DNA of 27,612 nucleotides from UBA6165 sp044233745 (GTDB taxonomy: Bacteria > Bacteroidota > Bacteroidia > Flavobacteriales_D > Crocinitomicaceae), in NCBI GenBank assembly GCA_044233745.1, contig JBIIJN010000029.1, forward strand, positions 1 to 27,612, given 5' to 3'. A program made the translations under genes and the position numbers. Below the pieces are notes generated by a model. The model was not told where the DNA came from. It searched no databases and saw nothing but the letters and a program-made list of their open reading frames with translations. Positions 7,311 to 14,783 of the stretch are shown here, in pieces (position 1 is the stretch's first letter; the number at the start of each line of letters is the position of its first letter).

Positions 7311-8260
7311 AACAACTCGGCAATAATGCGATCTACAGAGTAGCCCTCAGCTTCGGCGCGGTAGTTTCTAACGATTCTATGGCGAAGGATTGGCATGGCA
7401 ACAGCGCGCACATCTTCAATATCTGGTGCATATTTGCCTTTGATTGCTGCGTGTGTTTTGGCGGCAATAATCAAATTTTGTGAAGCGCGCGGTCCAGCAC
7501 CCCAAGCGATGTATTTCTTGGTCAACTCAGGTGCTCGCGGGTCATCCTTTCTAGTTTTTGCAACCAAACCAACGGCATATTCCAAAACATTATCAGTAAC
7601 GGGCAATTCGCGCAACAAATTTTGATAACGCAAAATATCGTCGCCATTCAACTGTGCGCTCACCTGAGGATTCAAGTTCGAAGTAGTCGCCTTTACAATG
7701 TTTACTTCCTCTTCAAAACTTGGATAATCGACCCAAACATTGAACATAAAACGGTCTAACTGCGCTTCAGGAAGTGGATAAGTACCTTCTTGTTCGATTG
7801 GATTTTGCGTTGCCAACACAAAAAATGGTGCTGGGAGCTTATACGTTGTGCCAGCTGCTGTTACCGATTTTTCCTGCATCGCTTCGAGCAAAGCTGCTTG
7901 CGTTTTAGGAGGTGTACGGTTGATTTCATCTGCCAATACAATATTATGGAAAATAGGGCCTTTGATGAATTTGAACTGTCTATTCTCATCCAAAATTTCA
8001 GAGCCAATGATATCAGAAGGCATCAAGTCGGGTGTAAACTGAATTCTGTTAGAACTCAAACCCAAAGATTGAGAAATGGTGCTCACCAAAAGTGTTTTCG
8101 CCAAGCCCGGAACACCAACCAGTAGACAGTGACCTTTGGAAAAGATGGATATCAATACTTCTTCAACCACCTTGTCTTGTCCAACAATTACTTTATGTAT
8201 TTCCTTTGAAAGTCTTTGATAATCCTGTGTAAATTGATCGATTTGCTGCGTTGCTGACAT
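7307..8260 (-). CDS. MoxR-family AAA+ ATPase
   Basis: The 317-residue product is a complete MoxR-type ATPase: Walker A GVPGLAKT (49-56), Walker B IVLADEINR (107-115), a PTQAALLEAMQE-like segment, sensor 1 ATQNP (150-154), the LPEAQLDRF arginine-finger region and sensor 2 GAGPRASQ. The family acts as a chaperone that inserts cofactors or matures metal-binding and periplasmic complexes, usually with DUF58 and von Willebrand factor A proteins. Here it is the last gene of the guaB-ppiC-surA cluster, 44 bp after surA. The next gene is convergent, so the usual DUF58/VWA partners are not adjacent. Its stop is embedded in a TTAA shared with the opposite gene. Confidence 0.92.
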   Translation of the reverse strand: MSATQQIDQFTQDYQRLSKEIHKVIVGQDKVVEEVLISIFSKGHCLLVGVPGLAKTLLVSTISQSLGLSSNRIQFTPDLMPSDIIGSEILDENRQFKFIKGPIFHNIVLADEINRTPPKTQAALLEAMQEKSVTAAGTTYKLPAPFFVLATQNPIEQEGTYPLPEAQLDRFMFNVWVDYPSFEEEVNIVKATTSNLNPQVSAQLNGDDILRYQNLLRELPVTDNVLEYAVGLVAKTRKDDPRAPELTKKYIAWGAGPRASQNLIIAAKTHAAIKGKYAPDIEDVRAVAMPILRHRIVRNYRAEAEGYSVDRIIAELF

Positions 8261-8304
8261 GGTTTAAATTTTTTAATCGTCTAAAATTACGAAATATAAT
8301 TCTA

Positions 8305-9660
8305 TTAAGGATTTAAGCGAATCCACTTGTATATGTAATCACAATTGGAATACTCTGGAGCAATTCTAATGAAAGCATTTCCTATTTTTTCGTTGACCCA
8401 TTTTTCAACAACTTCTTGTCGTTTTTTATTGAGGGCTGCATTCTGAATCATTTGATAATCATCCTCCATGTTGGCTTGGTGTGGTGTAGAACGCTCAACC
8501 AATCGCACAATTCGCACACCTTGTTTGCTTTCCATCATATTGTCGTAAACCGACGGAGCAGAAACATCTCCTGGTTTCAAACCACCAATCAAAATAGCCA
8601 TTTGACGATCAATTTGATTGAGGTCCTCAAAATCCCATGTGGGTTCGCCGGTATAAGGATTAGTGACTAGGCCTTTGTTGTTTTTGGTTGTAGCATCATT
8701 AGAATATTGACGCACCGCCTCATCCCAGCTTAGTTCACCGCTTTTTACTTTTTTATGACATTCTTCAATTTTGACAATTGCTTTATCGAATTCAGCATCT
8801 GACACTTCCGGGATCAAGAGAACATGACGACAAGTGTAAGCATCGCCTCTTCTACTTTCCAATTTCATGATGTGGTAGCCAAATTGCGTTTCAAATATGG
8901 GCGAAACTTCACCAATTTGCAAAGAAAAAGCCATAGCATCAAATTCTTTTACCATTTGTCCGCGGTAGCCCTCAATCAACCCGCCTTGAGCACGAGAACC
9001 TGGGTCCTCACTATGTTTTACAGCCTCAGAATTGATAGTAGAAGCGCCGCTGACAATTAACTTGCGAATATCTTCCAAGCGCTTTTTCGTTTTCAATTTA
9101 TCTGCTTCTGTAATTTGTGGATAAATCACAATTTGCTGAATGCCCACTCGCGCATTAATGAAAGGCAAAGAATCGCGCGGGATAGATTCAAAAAACTCGC
9201 GAACCTCACGAGGTGTAATTGAAATGCCCTCTGTGATTTTGCGCTCCATTTCTTGTGCAATCATGCGGTCGCGAATGATAACCCGAAACTCTGTTTTAAT
9301 TTGAAAAACAGACTTACCATAAAACTCCTCGAGCTTGTCACGCCCGCCAATTTGCGCTTCAAAGTAACGCAGACGCTGTTCCAACTCTGCTTCCACTTGT
9401 TGCTCGGTCACCGTAACACTATCTAAATCCGCTTGGTGCAAAAGCAAATAATTGAACATCAACTCTTCCAAAATCACACAATCAGTTGATGCATTGACCT
9501 CCTGTTTTTCAGTAATCATTTGAAGTTTTTGCGCTTGTATGTCAGAAAGCAAAATTACCTTCTCACCAATTTTAGCGACAACTTTGTCTACCACCTGAAC
9601 CTGCGAAAAAATCAACTGCGATGCAAAAATGCTAGCGAAAATGGTACTCAATATCTTCAT
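8305..9660 (-). CDS. surA: periplasmic SurA-like peptidylprolyl isomerase / outer-membrane protein chaperone
   Basis: The 451-residue product has a signal peptide (MKILSTIFASIFASQLIFSQ) and a SurA N-terminal chaperone domain (about 21-160, beginning DKVVAKIGEKVILLSDI). A first parvulin (PpiC) domain follows at about 172-268 (GIQQIVIYPQ, GLIEGYRG, FGYHIMKL), then a second, more divergent one at about 277-388. A C-terminal helix (DDYQMIQNAALNKKRQEVVE) completes the SurA fold. SurA escorts unfolded outer-membrane barrels across the periplasm, and parvulin domains catalyse proline cis-trans isomerisation. In domain 2 the usual GxLG and FGYH residues are poorly kept, so catalysis probably rests on domain 1. 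The gene begins inside the 3' end of the lipoprotein gene (29-bp overlap), implying translational coupling. Confidence 0.9.
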   Translation of the reverse strand: MKILSTIFASIFASQLIFSQVQVVDKVVAKIGEKVILLSDIQAQKLQMITEKQEVNASTDCVILEELMFNYLLLHQADLDSVTVTEQQVEAELEQRLRYFEAQIGGRDKLEEFYGKSVFQIKTEFRVIIRDRMIAQEMERKITEGISITPREVREFFESIPRDSLPFINARVGIQQIVIYPQITEADKLKTKKRLEDIRKLIVSGASTINSEAVKHSEDPGSRAQGGLIEGYRGQMVKEFDAMAFSLQIGEVSPIFETQFGYHIMKLESRRGDAYTCRHVLLIPEVSDAEFDKAIVKIEECHKKVKSGELSWDEAVRQYSNDATTKNNKGLVTNPYTGEPTWDFEDLNQIDRQMAILIGGLKPGDVSAPSVYDNMMESKQGVRIVRLVERSTPHQANMEDDYQMIQNAALNKKRQEVVEKWVNEKIGNAFIRIAPEYSNCDYIYKWIRLNP

Positions 9661-10465
9661 TATTCTTCAATTTATTTTCAAAATGAGCTTTGGCTTTTTG
9701 CCTCAACTCCAACTTTCTATTCAATATAATTCTAGAACGAATTCGTTCTTTTTCATAGATAAACGGTGAAGGCGTGTTTTTTAGTCTATAATCGAGAATA
9801 TTAATAAAAAACACAAAACCATTTTCCTCGAAAACTTGCTTTGTTTTATTGGTAACGAAGCGTTCAACGTCAATGTAATCTACGGGCAACTCCTTCAAAA
9901 AATCTTCGAAAGAAATCCAATTGTCACGGTTGAAATAAAACGAAGTGGCATATTGATTAGCATATTGCGTAATCTTAGCTGTGTCGCTTGGTGATTTCAA
10001 TGCATACATCTTTCTCACCAATTCAATATCAGGGGCAAGCGCTGGCACTTTGAGATAAAGCAGCTTCACAATATAATCGTTCAAAAGAAATTCTTGAATA
10101 TGCTCTTGATAATACTTCTCCAATTCTTCATCCTTCACCAAGGTATCCAACTTGGTTTGAATCCACAAATTCTCCAACTCAAAAAGAATCAAAGAAGCCT
10201 TGTAATCTTCAGTTTGCATGTTAATGAGGTTTTGGGCATCGGCGCCTAAGCTATCCCAATACATCATGGCCATGCGACCGTTGATCCAAGATTGAATAAG
10301 TTCATCTCGCTCTTCGTCGGAATATTCAGTTGTCCCCAAAATTAGCGCCACATCATCCTCATACAAAGTATAATCGCCAACTGAAACCAAAGCTGTTCTG
10401 CTTCCGGAGCCACAAGACAACGAAATGAAAATCAAAAGTGGTATTCCGAGCACAAGATATCGCAA
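9632..10465 (-). CDS. SurA-N-like lipoprotein lacking an isomerase domain
   Basis: The 277-residue product starts with a hydrophobic segment ending in SLSC (Cys18) followed by GSGS, a slightly atypical lipobox, so it is probably a periplasm-facing lipoprotein. After the cysteine, VSVGDYTLYEDDVALIL resembles the opening of SurA/PpiC chaperone domains. The long helical region (ERDELIQSWINGRMAMM, LVKDEELEKYYQEH) is also SurA-N-like, but no parvulin motifs appear. I infer a chaperone-only member of the SurA family working with the two flanking isomerases. The start is TTG at 10465, six bases after the TAA of the upstream ppiC gene; GTG four codons later would also keep the lipobox. It overlaps surA by 29 bp. 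Confidence 0.78.
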   Translation of the reverse strand: MRYLVLGIPLLIFISLSCGSGSRTALVSVGDYTLYEDDVALILGTTEYSDEERDELIQSWINGRMAMMYWDSLGADAQNLINMQTEDYKASLILFELENLWIQTKLDTLVKDEELEKYYQEHIQEFLLNDYIVKLLYLKVPALAPDIELVRKMYALKSPSDTAKITQYANQYATSFYFNRDNWISFEDFLKELPVDYIDVERFVTNKTKQVFEENGFVFFINILDYRLKNTPSPFIYEKERIRSRIILNRKLELRQKAKAHFENKLKNNEDIEYHFR

Positions 10466-10471
10466 GGGCTA

Positions 10472-12418
10472 TTATTTACCTAAATTATAAAGTACATCCG
10501 AATTAATAACCACCGCATATTTAGCAATCAACTCTTCCAACCACTGTTGTTCTAAATATTGCTGATAGGCAGCTGTTACTGCACCTCTTGTTTCATCCAA
10601 TTCTTTATTGTTTGCAGGAATTGACACTTTATTGACAACCACGTAGAATTTACCTTTGTGTTCATAAATCTCATTCACCCCAAGCACAAAAGTTCGACCT
10701 TTCAAGTAATCAGTGTTGTTGATTTCAAGTTTTTGAGAACGTAAAATTACATTCAATGCCGATTTACCATTGGCAATTTCAGAAACTTCTTTGGCTGTTT
10801 TTCCTTGCTTAATGAGCGCAACCACTTGCATGGCAATATCACGTGAATCACATACAAAAATATCAGCATCCAATCTGTCGCCCCAACGGAATTGTTCACG
10901 ATTGGCATTGAAATAGTTGCGCAAACCAAGGGTGTCTCTCAAGGCTTTGTTCCACACCTTATCGTTCATGATTTCATATAACAAAACACCATCATGATAT
11001 TCAGTCATCAAAGCTTTGAAAGCCGGATATTTGGTTTCCAATTGCGCTTCCTCATATGCCAAAAGCTGTTCGCCAATAAAATCATCATACTTCATAGTGA
11101 TAAATGACTTGGCATCCATTTTAGATGGAATTGATTTGAAACCTGAAAGATAATCCGTAAAATCAGATCTATTTATTTCAACCGTGCTGAAAGAGAACAT
11201 GATTGGATTTTTCTTTGAAGGAGCAATCACCCATTGTCCATCAACAAATTTGGCGTTCTTGTGGAACCACTTCAATTGTTTCTTTCTGTAATCCGTTAAA
11301 TTGTATTCTTTTTTCAATTTTTCAATGAAGGATTTCTGGGTAGAAAGTGCGCGTTCATCTTTGTTCACACGCTGCTGAATTTCTTTTTCCAAAGACTCGA
11401 ATGACTCAATGCCTTTCACATCCAAGCGCTTCACTATGTGCCATCCATAGGCCGTTTTCACAGGCTTAGAGTAAGCACCATTTGTTGGGATTGAAAAAGC
11501 AGCGTCTTCAAATTCTGGCACCATGCGCTGGCGACTACCGGTTCCAAACTCAGGCAATTTTCCTCCTGTGTTCTTGGAATTGTAGTCTTCAGAATATTTC
11601 ATCACCAAATCTTCCCATGATTCACCATTCATCAAACGCTCATAAATTTCATTGATGCGTTTTTCTGCATTGGCTTGGGTTTCCATATCTGCATCTTGTT
11701 TCACGACAATCATCAAGTGCGCCGCAGAGATAATGCCGCGCGCTGCTCTTTTGTCGTGCACTTTCACCAAATGATAGCCAAACTTGGTTCTAACAGGCAT
11801 ACTTACCTGGCCTACAGCCGTATTGTATGCTGCTGATTCAAAGGGATATACCATTTGAAAAGCCGAGAAATAACCGAGGGCACCACCATTGGTGCGCACT
11901 GATTCGTCTTCTGATCCACCTTTTCCTTTGGCTACTTGCTCAAAATCTTCACCTTTCAAAATACGCTTGCGCAACTCTATGATTCTGTTGTACGCCAACA
12001 AAGTATCTGCTGGTGCGGCGTCTTCAGGCACACGAATCAAGATATGACTAGCACTCACTTCAAAGCGCATTCTTTCATAACCTTCGCGCACCAAAGCTTT
12101 ATTTTTCGCTGAATCAATCAAATACGGTGTAGCCAACTGACGACGGTAACCATCCAATTCATTGCGCAACTTCGGAATAGAATCGTAGCCCAAATTTTCT
12201 GCTTCGATTACTTTGAGTTTGAACTTTTTAAACAACTCCATGTATTCATCCAAAGACGCCCTATCGAATTTCGGGTTGGGGTTGTTTTTCAAATAAATTT
12301 GCAAAAATTCCGAGCGCGTTACAGGGCGATCACCCACTGTCATTAAAACTGGATCTTGCTGCGCATAAGATAGGCATGCTGTCAAAAGAGCAAAAAGTAA
12401 AACGAACTGTTTTCTCAT
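10472..12418 (-). CDS. periplasmic peptidylprolyl isomerase with two PpiC (parvulin) domains
   Basis: The 648-residue product has a signal peptide (about 1-20, MRKQFVLLFALLTACLSYAQ) and a SurA-N-like helical region (about 25-118). Two well-preserved parvulin domains follow: domain 1 at about 121-224 (ASHILIR, GALGYF, FGYHLVKV) and domain 2 at about 231-334 (AAHLMIVV, GGKLPEFG, YGWHIVKRL). A further 310 residues are mostly helical and unassigned. It probably folds outer-membrane or secreted proteins in the periplasm, like SurA or PrsA, and is longer than either because of the C-terminal extension. It follows guaB by 27 bp and precedes the lipoprotein gene by 6 bp, so it is likely part of one operon with them. 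Confidence 0.9.
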   Translation of the reverse strand: MRKQFVLLFALLTACLSYAQQDPVLMTVGDRPVTRSEFLQIYLKNNPNPKFDRASLDEYMELFKKFKLKVIEAENLGYDSIPKLRNELDGYRRQLATPYLIDSAKNKALVREGYERMRFEVSASHILIRVPEDAAPADTLLAYNRIIELRKRILKGEDFEQVAKGKGGSEDESVRTNGGALGYFSAFQMVYPFESAAYNTAVGQVSMPVRTKFGYHLVKVHDKRAARGIISAAHLMIVVKQDADMETQANAEKRINEIYERLMNGESWEDLVMKYSEDYNSKNTGGKLPEFGTGSRQRMVPEFEDAAFSIPTNGAYSKPVKTAYGWHIVKRLDVKGIESFESLEKEIQQRVNKDERALSTQKSFIEKLKKEYNLTDYRKKQLKWFHKNAKFVDGQWVIAPSKKNPIMFSFSTVEINRSDFTDYLSGFKSIPSKMDAKSFITMKYDDFIGEQLLAYEEAQLETKYPAFKALMTEYHDGVLLYEIMNDKVWNKALRDTLGLRNYFNANREQFRWGDRLDADIFVCDSRDIAMQVVALIKQGKTAKEVSEIANGKSALNVILRSQKLEINNTDYLKGRTFVLGVNEIYEHKGKFYVVVNKVSIPANNKELDETRGAVTAAYQQYLEQQWLEELIAKYAVVINSDVLYNLGK

Positions 12419-12442
12419 AGTTAATTTAGTTATGGTTGAGAT

Positions 12443-13915
12443 TTATTTGATACTATAATTTGGTGCTTCGCGCGTAATGGTCACATCATGAGGATGCGAT
12501 TCGGCAACACCAGCATTGGTGATTCGAACCATTCGAGCACCTTTAAGTCTATCGATTGAAGGCGCACCACAATAGCCCATACCTGCTTTTAAACCGCCGA
12601 TAATCTGGTACATCACTTCATATAATTTTCCTTTGTAAGGCACACGACCTGAAATTCCTTCCGGAACCAGTTTGGCCACATCATCTTCTCCATCTTGGAA
12701 ATAACGATCTTTTGAACCTTTCTGCATGGCCTCCAAAGAACCCATTCCGCGGTAAGACTTGAATTTTCTGCCTTGGTAAATGATGGTTTCTCCGGGCGAT
12801 TCTTCAGTTCCGGCAAACATAGATCCCAGCATGATGGAATCGGCACCAACCGCAATTGCTTTCACGATATCGCCAGTGTAGCGAATACCGCCATCAGCAA
12901 TTACCGGAACTCCCGAACCTTCAATGGCGCGAGCCACATCATTGATTGCTGTCAATTGAGGAACCCCAACACCAGCAATGACGCGGGTTGTGCAAATCGA
13001 GCCAGGGCCAATCCCTACTTTTACAGCATCAGCACCAGCAGCTACCAAATAAATAGCTGCTTCGGCGGTTGCAATATTTCCAACAACAACGTCTATTTCT
13101 GGATAGGCATGTTTCACGGCTTTCAATTTCTCTACTACACCGTGTGTATGTCCGTGAGCTGTATCTATAACAACAGCATCAACACCCGCTTCAACCAGTG
13201 CTTTTACGCGATCGAGTGTATCGGCAGTAACGCCAACAGCTGCGGCAACACGCAAACGTCCGAATTTGTCTTTGCAAGAATCTGGATGCTTACGCACTTT
13301 AATGATGTCTTTGTAAGTAATCAAACCAACCAATTTAAAATCGTTATTGACTACTGGTAATTTTTCAATTTTATATTCTTGTAAAATTTGCTCGGCTTGT
13401 TTCAAATCGATGCCATCTTTGGTGGTAATCAATTTCTCTTTGGTCATGATTTCGGCTACCAAACGATTCACGTCTTTTTCGAAGCGCAAGTCTCTGTTGG
13501 TAATGATACCCGTCAATTTTCCATTTTCATTCACCACAGGAATACCGCCAATTTTATTCTCTTTCATCAGTCGCAACGCATCTCCAACCAAAGCAGTTTC
13601 TGTGAGGGTAATTGGGTCGAGAATCATGCCGCTTTCCGAACGCTTCACTTTTCTCACCTCACGCGCTTGCTCCTCGATGGTCATATTTTTATGAATCACG
13701 CCGATGCCACCTTGTTGTGCAATTGCAATGGCCAGCTCAGACTCGGTAACGGTGTCCATAGCAGCAGAAATAATGGGAGCATTGAGCTCAATGTTTCTGG
13801 TGAATCTTGAATTGAGCTTGGTATCTTTGGGCAGCACTTCAGAATAGGCAGGCACCAATAGGACATCGTCGTATGTCAAACCTTCGGGAATCTCAGAAAT
13901 ATCTTGTAGTGACAT
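12443..13915 (-). CDS. guaB: IMP dehydrogenase
   Basis: GuaB oxidises inosine 5'-monophosphate to xanthosine 5'-monophosphate with NAD+, the committed step of guanine nucleotide synthesis. The 490-residue product shows the TIM barrel opening LTYDDVLLVPAYSEVLP, a Bateman module with two CBS domains at about 95-210 (LMKENKIGGIPVVNENGKL, YKIEKLPVVNNDFKLVG), then GPGSICTTRVIAGVGVPQ containing the catalytic cysteine. Further C-terminal are the IADGGIRYTGDI phosphate-binding segment, YRGMGSLEAM and the flap. A longer frame reaches 14023, but the ATG at 13915 gives the standard length and lies downstream of a good promoter (TAACTTTG at 13950 to 13943). It is the first gene of a probable guaB-ppiC-lipoprotein-surA-moxR operon, linking housekeeping expression to envelope chaperones. 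Confidence 0.97.
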   Translation of the reverse strand: MSLQDISEIPEGLTYDDVLLVPAYSEVLPKDTKLNSRFTRNIELNAPIISAAMDTVTESELAIAIAQQGGIGVIHKNMTIEEQAREVRKVKRSESGMILDPITLTETALVGDALRLMKENKIGGIPVVNENGKLTGIITNRDLRFEKDVNRLVAEIMTKEKLITTKDGIDLKQAEQILQEYKIEKLPVVNNDFKLVGLITYKDIIKVRKHPDSCKDKFGRLRVAAAVGVTADTLDRVKALVEAGVDAVVIDTAHGHTHGVVEKLKAVKHAYPEIDVVVGNIATAEAAIYLVAAGADAVKVGIGPGSICTTRVIAGVGVPQLTAINDVARAIEGSGVPVIADGGIRYTGDIVKAIAVGADSIMLGSMFAGTEESPGETIIYQGRKFKSYRGMGSLEAMQKGSKDRYFQDGEDDVAKLVPEGISGRVPYKGKLYEVMYQIIGGLKAGMGYCGAPSIDRLKGARMVRITNAGVAESHPHDVTITREAPNYSIK

Positions 13916-13942
13916 AAAAAATGAATTTGTATAAAATTCGCG

Positions 13943-13971
13943 CAAAGTTAATATTTTCATGCGAAAATCAA
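13943..13971 (-). promoter_or_regulatory. guaB operon promoter
   Basis: Minus-strand TAACTTTG (13950 to 13943), followed by CG, matches TAnnTTTG. TTG at 13971 to 13969 is 18 bp upstream, and a TTTTG lies a little further (13978 to 13974). The element ends 27 bp before the guaB ATG, which supports the shorter start. Confidence 0.6.
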
Positions 13972-14087
13972 TACAAAAGAGGAGACAACAATTATAGTTG
14001 AATAAATAATCATAAAGAAGCAAGCCAAAAGGGATGAGATTTTCCCTAAATTATTGTTAAGCACACAATTTAATGGCCACTCCGACG

Positions 14088-14095
14088 TATATTTG
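14088..14095 (+). promoter_or_regulatory. -7 promoter element of the carboxypeptidase-regulatory-like gene
   Basis: TATATTTG, followed by C, matches TAnnTTTG 22 bp before the ATG at 14118. No -33 TTG is seen at the right distance. Its position makes the in-frame ATG at 14073 an unlikely start. Confidence 0.5.
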
Positions 14096-14117
14096 CAAGA
14101 ATCATTTTTCAGAACAA

Positions 14118-14768
14118 ATGAATAAAATAATAGGTCTTTTGGTGTTGGTTTTTGTTGTGTCGCATGGCTATTCCTTTACGAACAATAACGCAGACGACAC
14201 TTTGAAGCGCAGATTGGTACAATTGACGGGTATCGTATTGGGCTCGGATAGCTTGAATAATCTGCCGTTTACATCGGTTTATGATAAATCCACTTTTAGG
14301 GGCACGATAACCGATTATTATGGCTATTTTGCCTTGGTGGCTCACCCTGGTGACACATTGATTTTTAGGCAAATGGGTTACAAGCCTGCTATGTATATTG
14401 TGCCGATGGACATCCCGATGTTTGGCAATGCCTTAATCCAGTTGATGGATATGGATACTTTATACACAAAACCAGTCACTGTGTATCCTTGGCCCTCTCG
14501 TGAGGAATTTGCCCATGCATTTGTGAATTTACAGTTGGATTATGAAGATGAATTGCGACGCGCTCAAAGACAATTGAGTGGCGCCAGTTTAGACCAAATT
14601 GCCATGCGTGTGCAAGCCGATGCTGGTCTGGCTTACAATGCTGCCGAGCAACAGCGCTTGAGTCAAATGTATTCACGAGGACAAATGCCAGTCAACAATT
14701 TGTTTAATCCCGTGGCTTGGATGCGCTTTGTGGATGATTGGAAAGCTGGAAAATTAAAACGGGAGTAG
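14118..14768 (+). CDS. exported protein with carboxypeptidase-regulatory-like domain
   Basis: The 216-residue product has a signal peptide (MNKIIGLLVLVFVVSHGYSF). The domain at about 35-110 has the pattern of the CarboxypepD_reg-like beta sandwich common in Bacteroidota: QLTGIVLGSDSLNNLPFTSV, then TITDYYGYFALVAHPGDTLI, then FRQMGYKPAMYIV. The rest (120-216) is helical and charged with no recognised domain. In larger proteins this fold precedes TonB-dependent receptors; here it stands alone, as in many small envelope proteins of the phylum. The start at 14118 is favoured over ATG 14073 because the latter precedes the -7 element and would hide the signal peptide. It diverges from guaB and ends 15 bp from the convergent 733-residue gene. 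Confidence 0.8.
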   Translation: MNKIIGLLVLVFVVSHGYSFTNNNADDTLKRRLVQLTGIVLGSDSLNNLPFTSVYDKSTFRGTITDYYGYFALVAHPGDTLIFRQMGYKPAMYIVPMDIPMFGNALIQLMDMDTLYTKPVTVYPWPSREEFAHAFVNLQLDYEDELRRAQRQLSGASLDQIAMRVQADAGLAYNAAEQQRLSQMYSRGQMPVNNLFNPVAWMRFVDDWKAGKLKRE

Positions 14769-14783
14769 TCCGGACAATAGACA

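Noticed and set aside
12773..13810. Two long plus-strand frames (195 and 140 codons) opposite guaB
   Set aside because: They are fully antisense to the conserved guaB gene, have composition unlike a protein (runs of Asn, Cys, Ser), and show no start signals.
13916..14023. 36-residue N-terminal extension of GuaB
   Set aside because: The guaB promoter lies inside this stretch and the ATG at 13915 yields the standard 490-residue enzyme.
14030..14047. Inverted repeat AGGGA / TCCCT with an 8-base loop between guaB and the divergent gene
   Set aside because: A five-base stem of this kind is expected by chance; it has no T-run and no known operator match.
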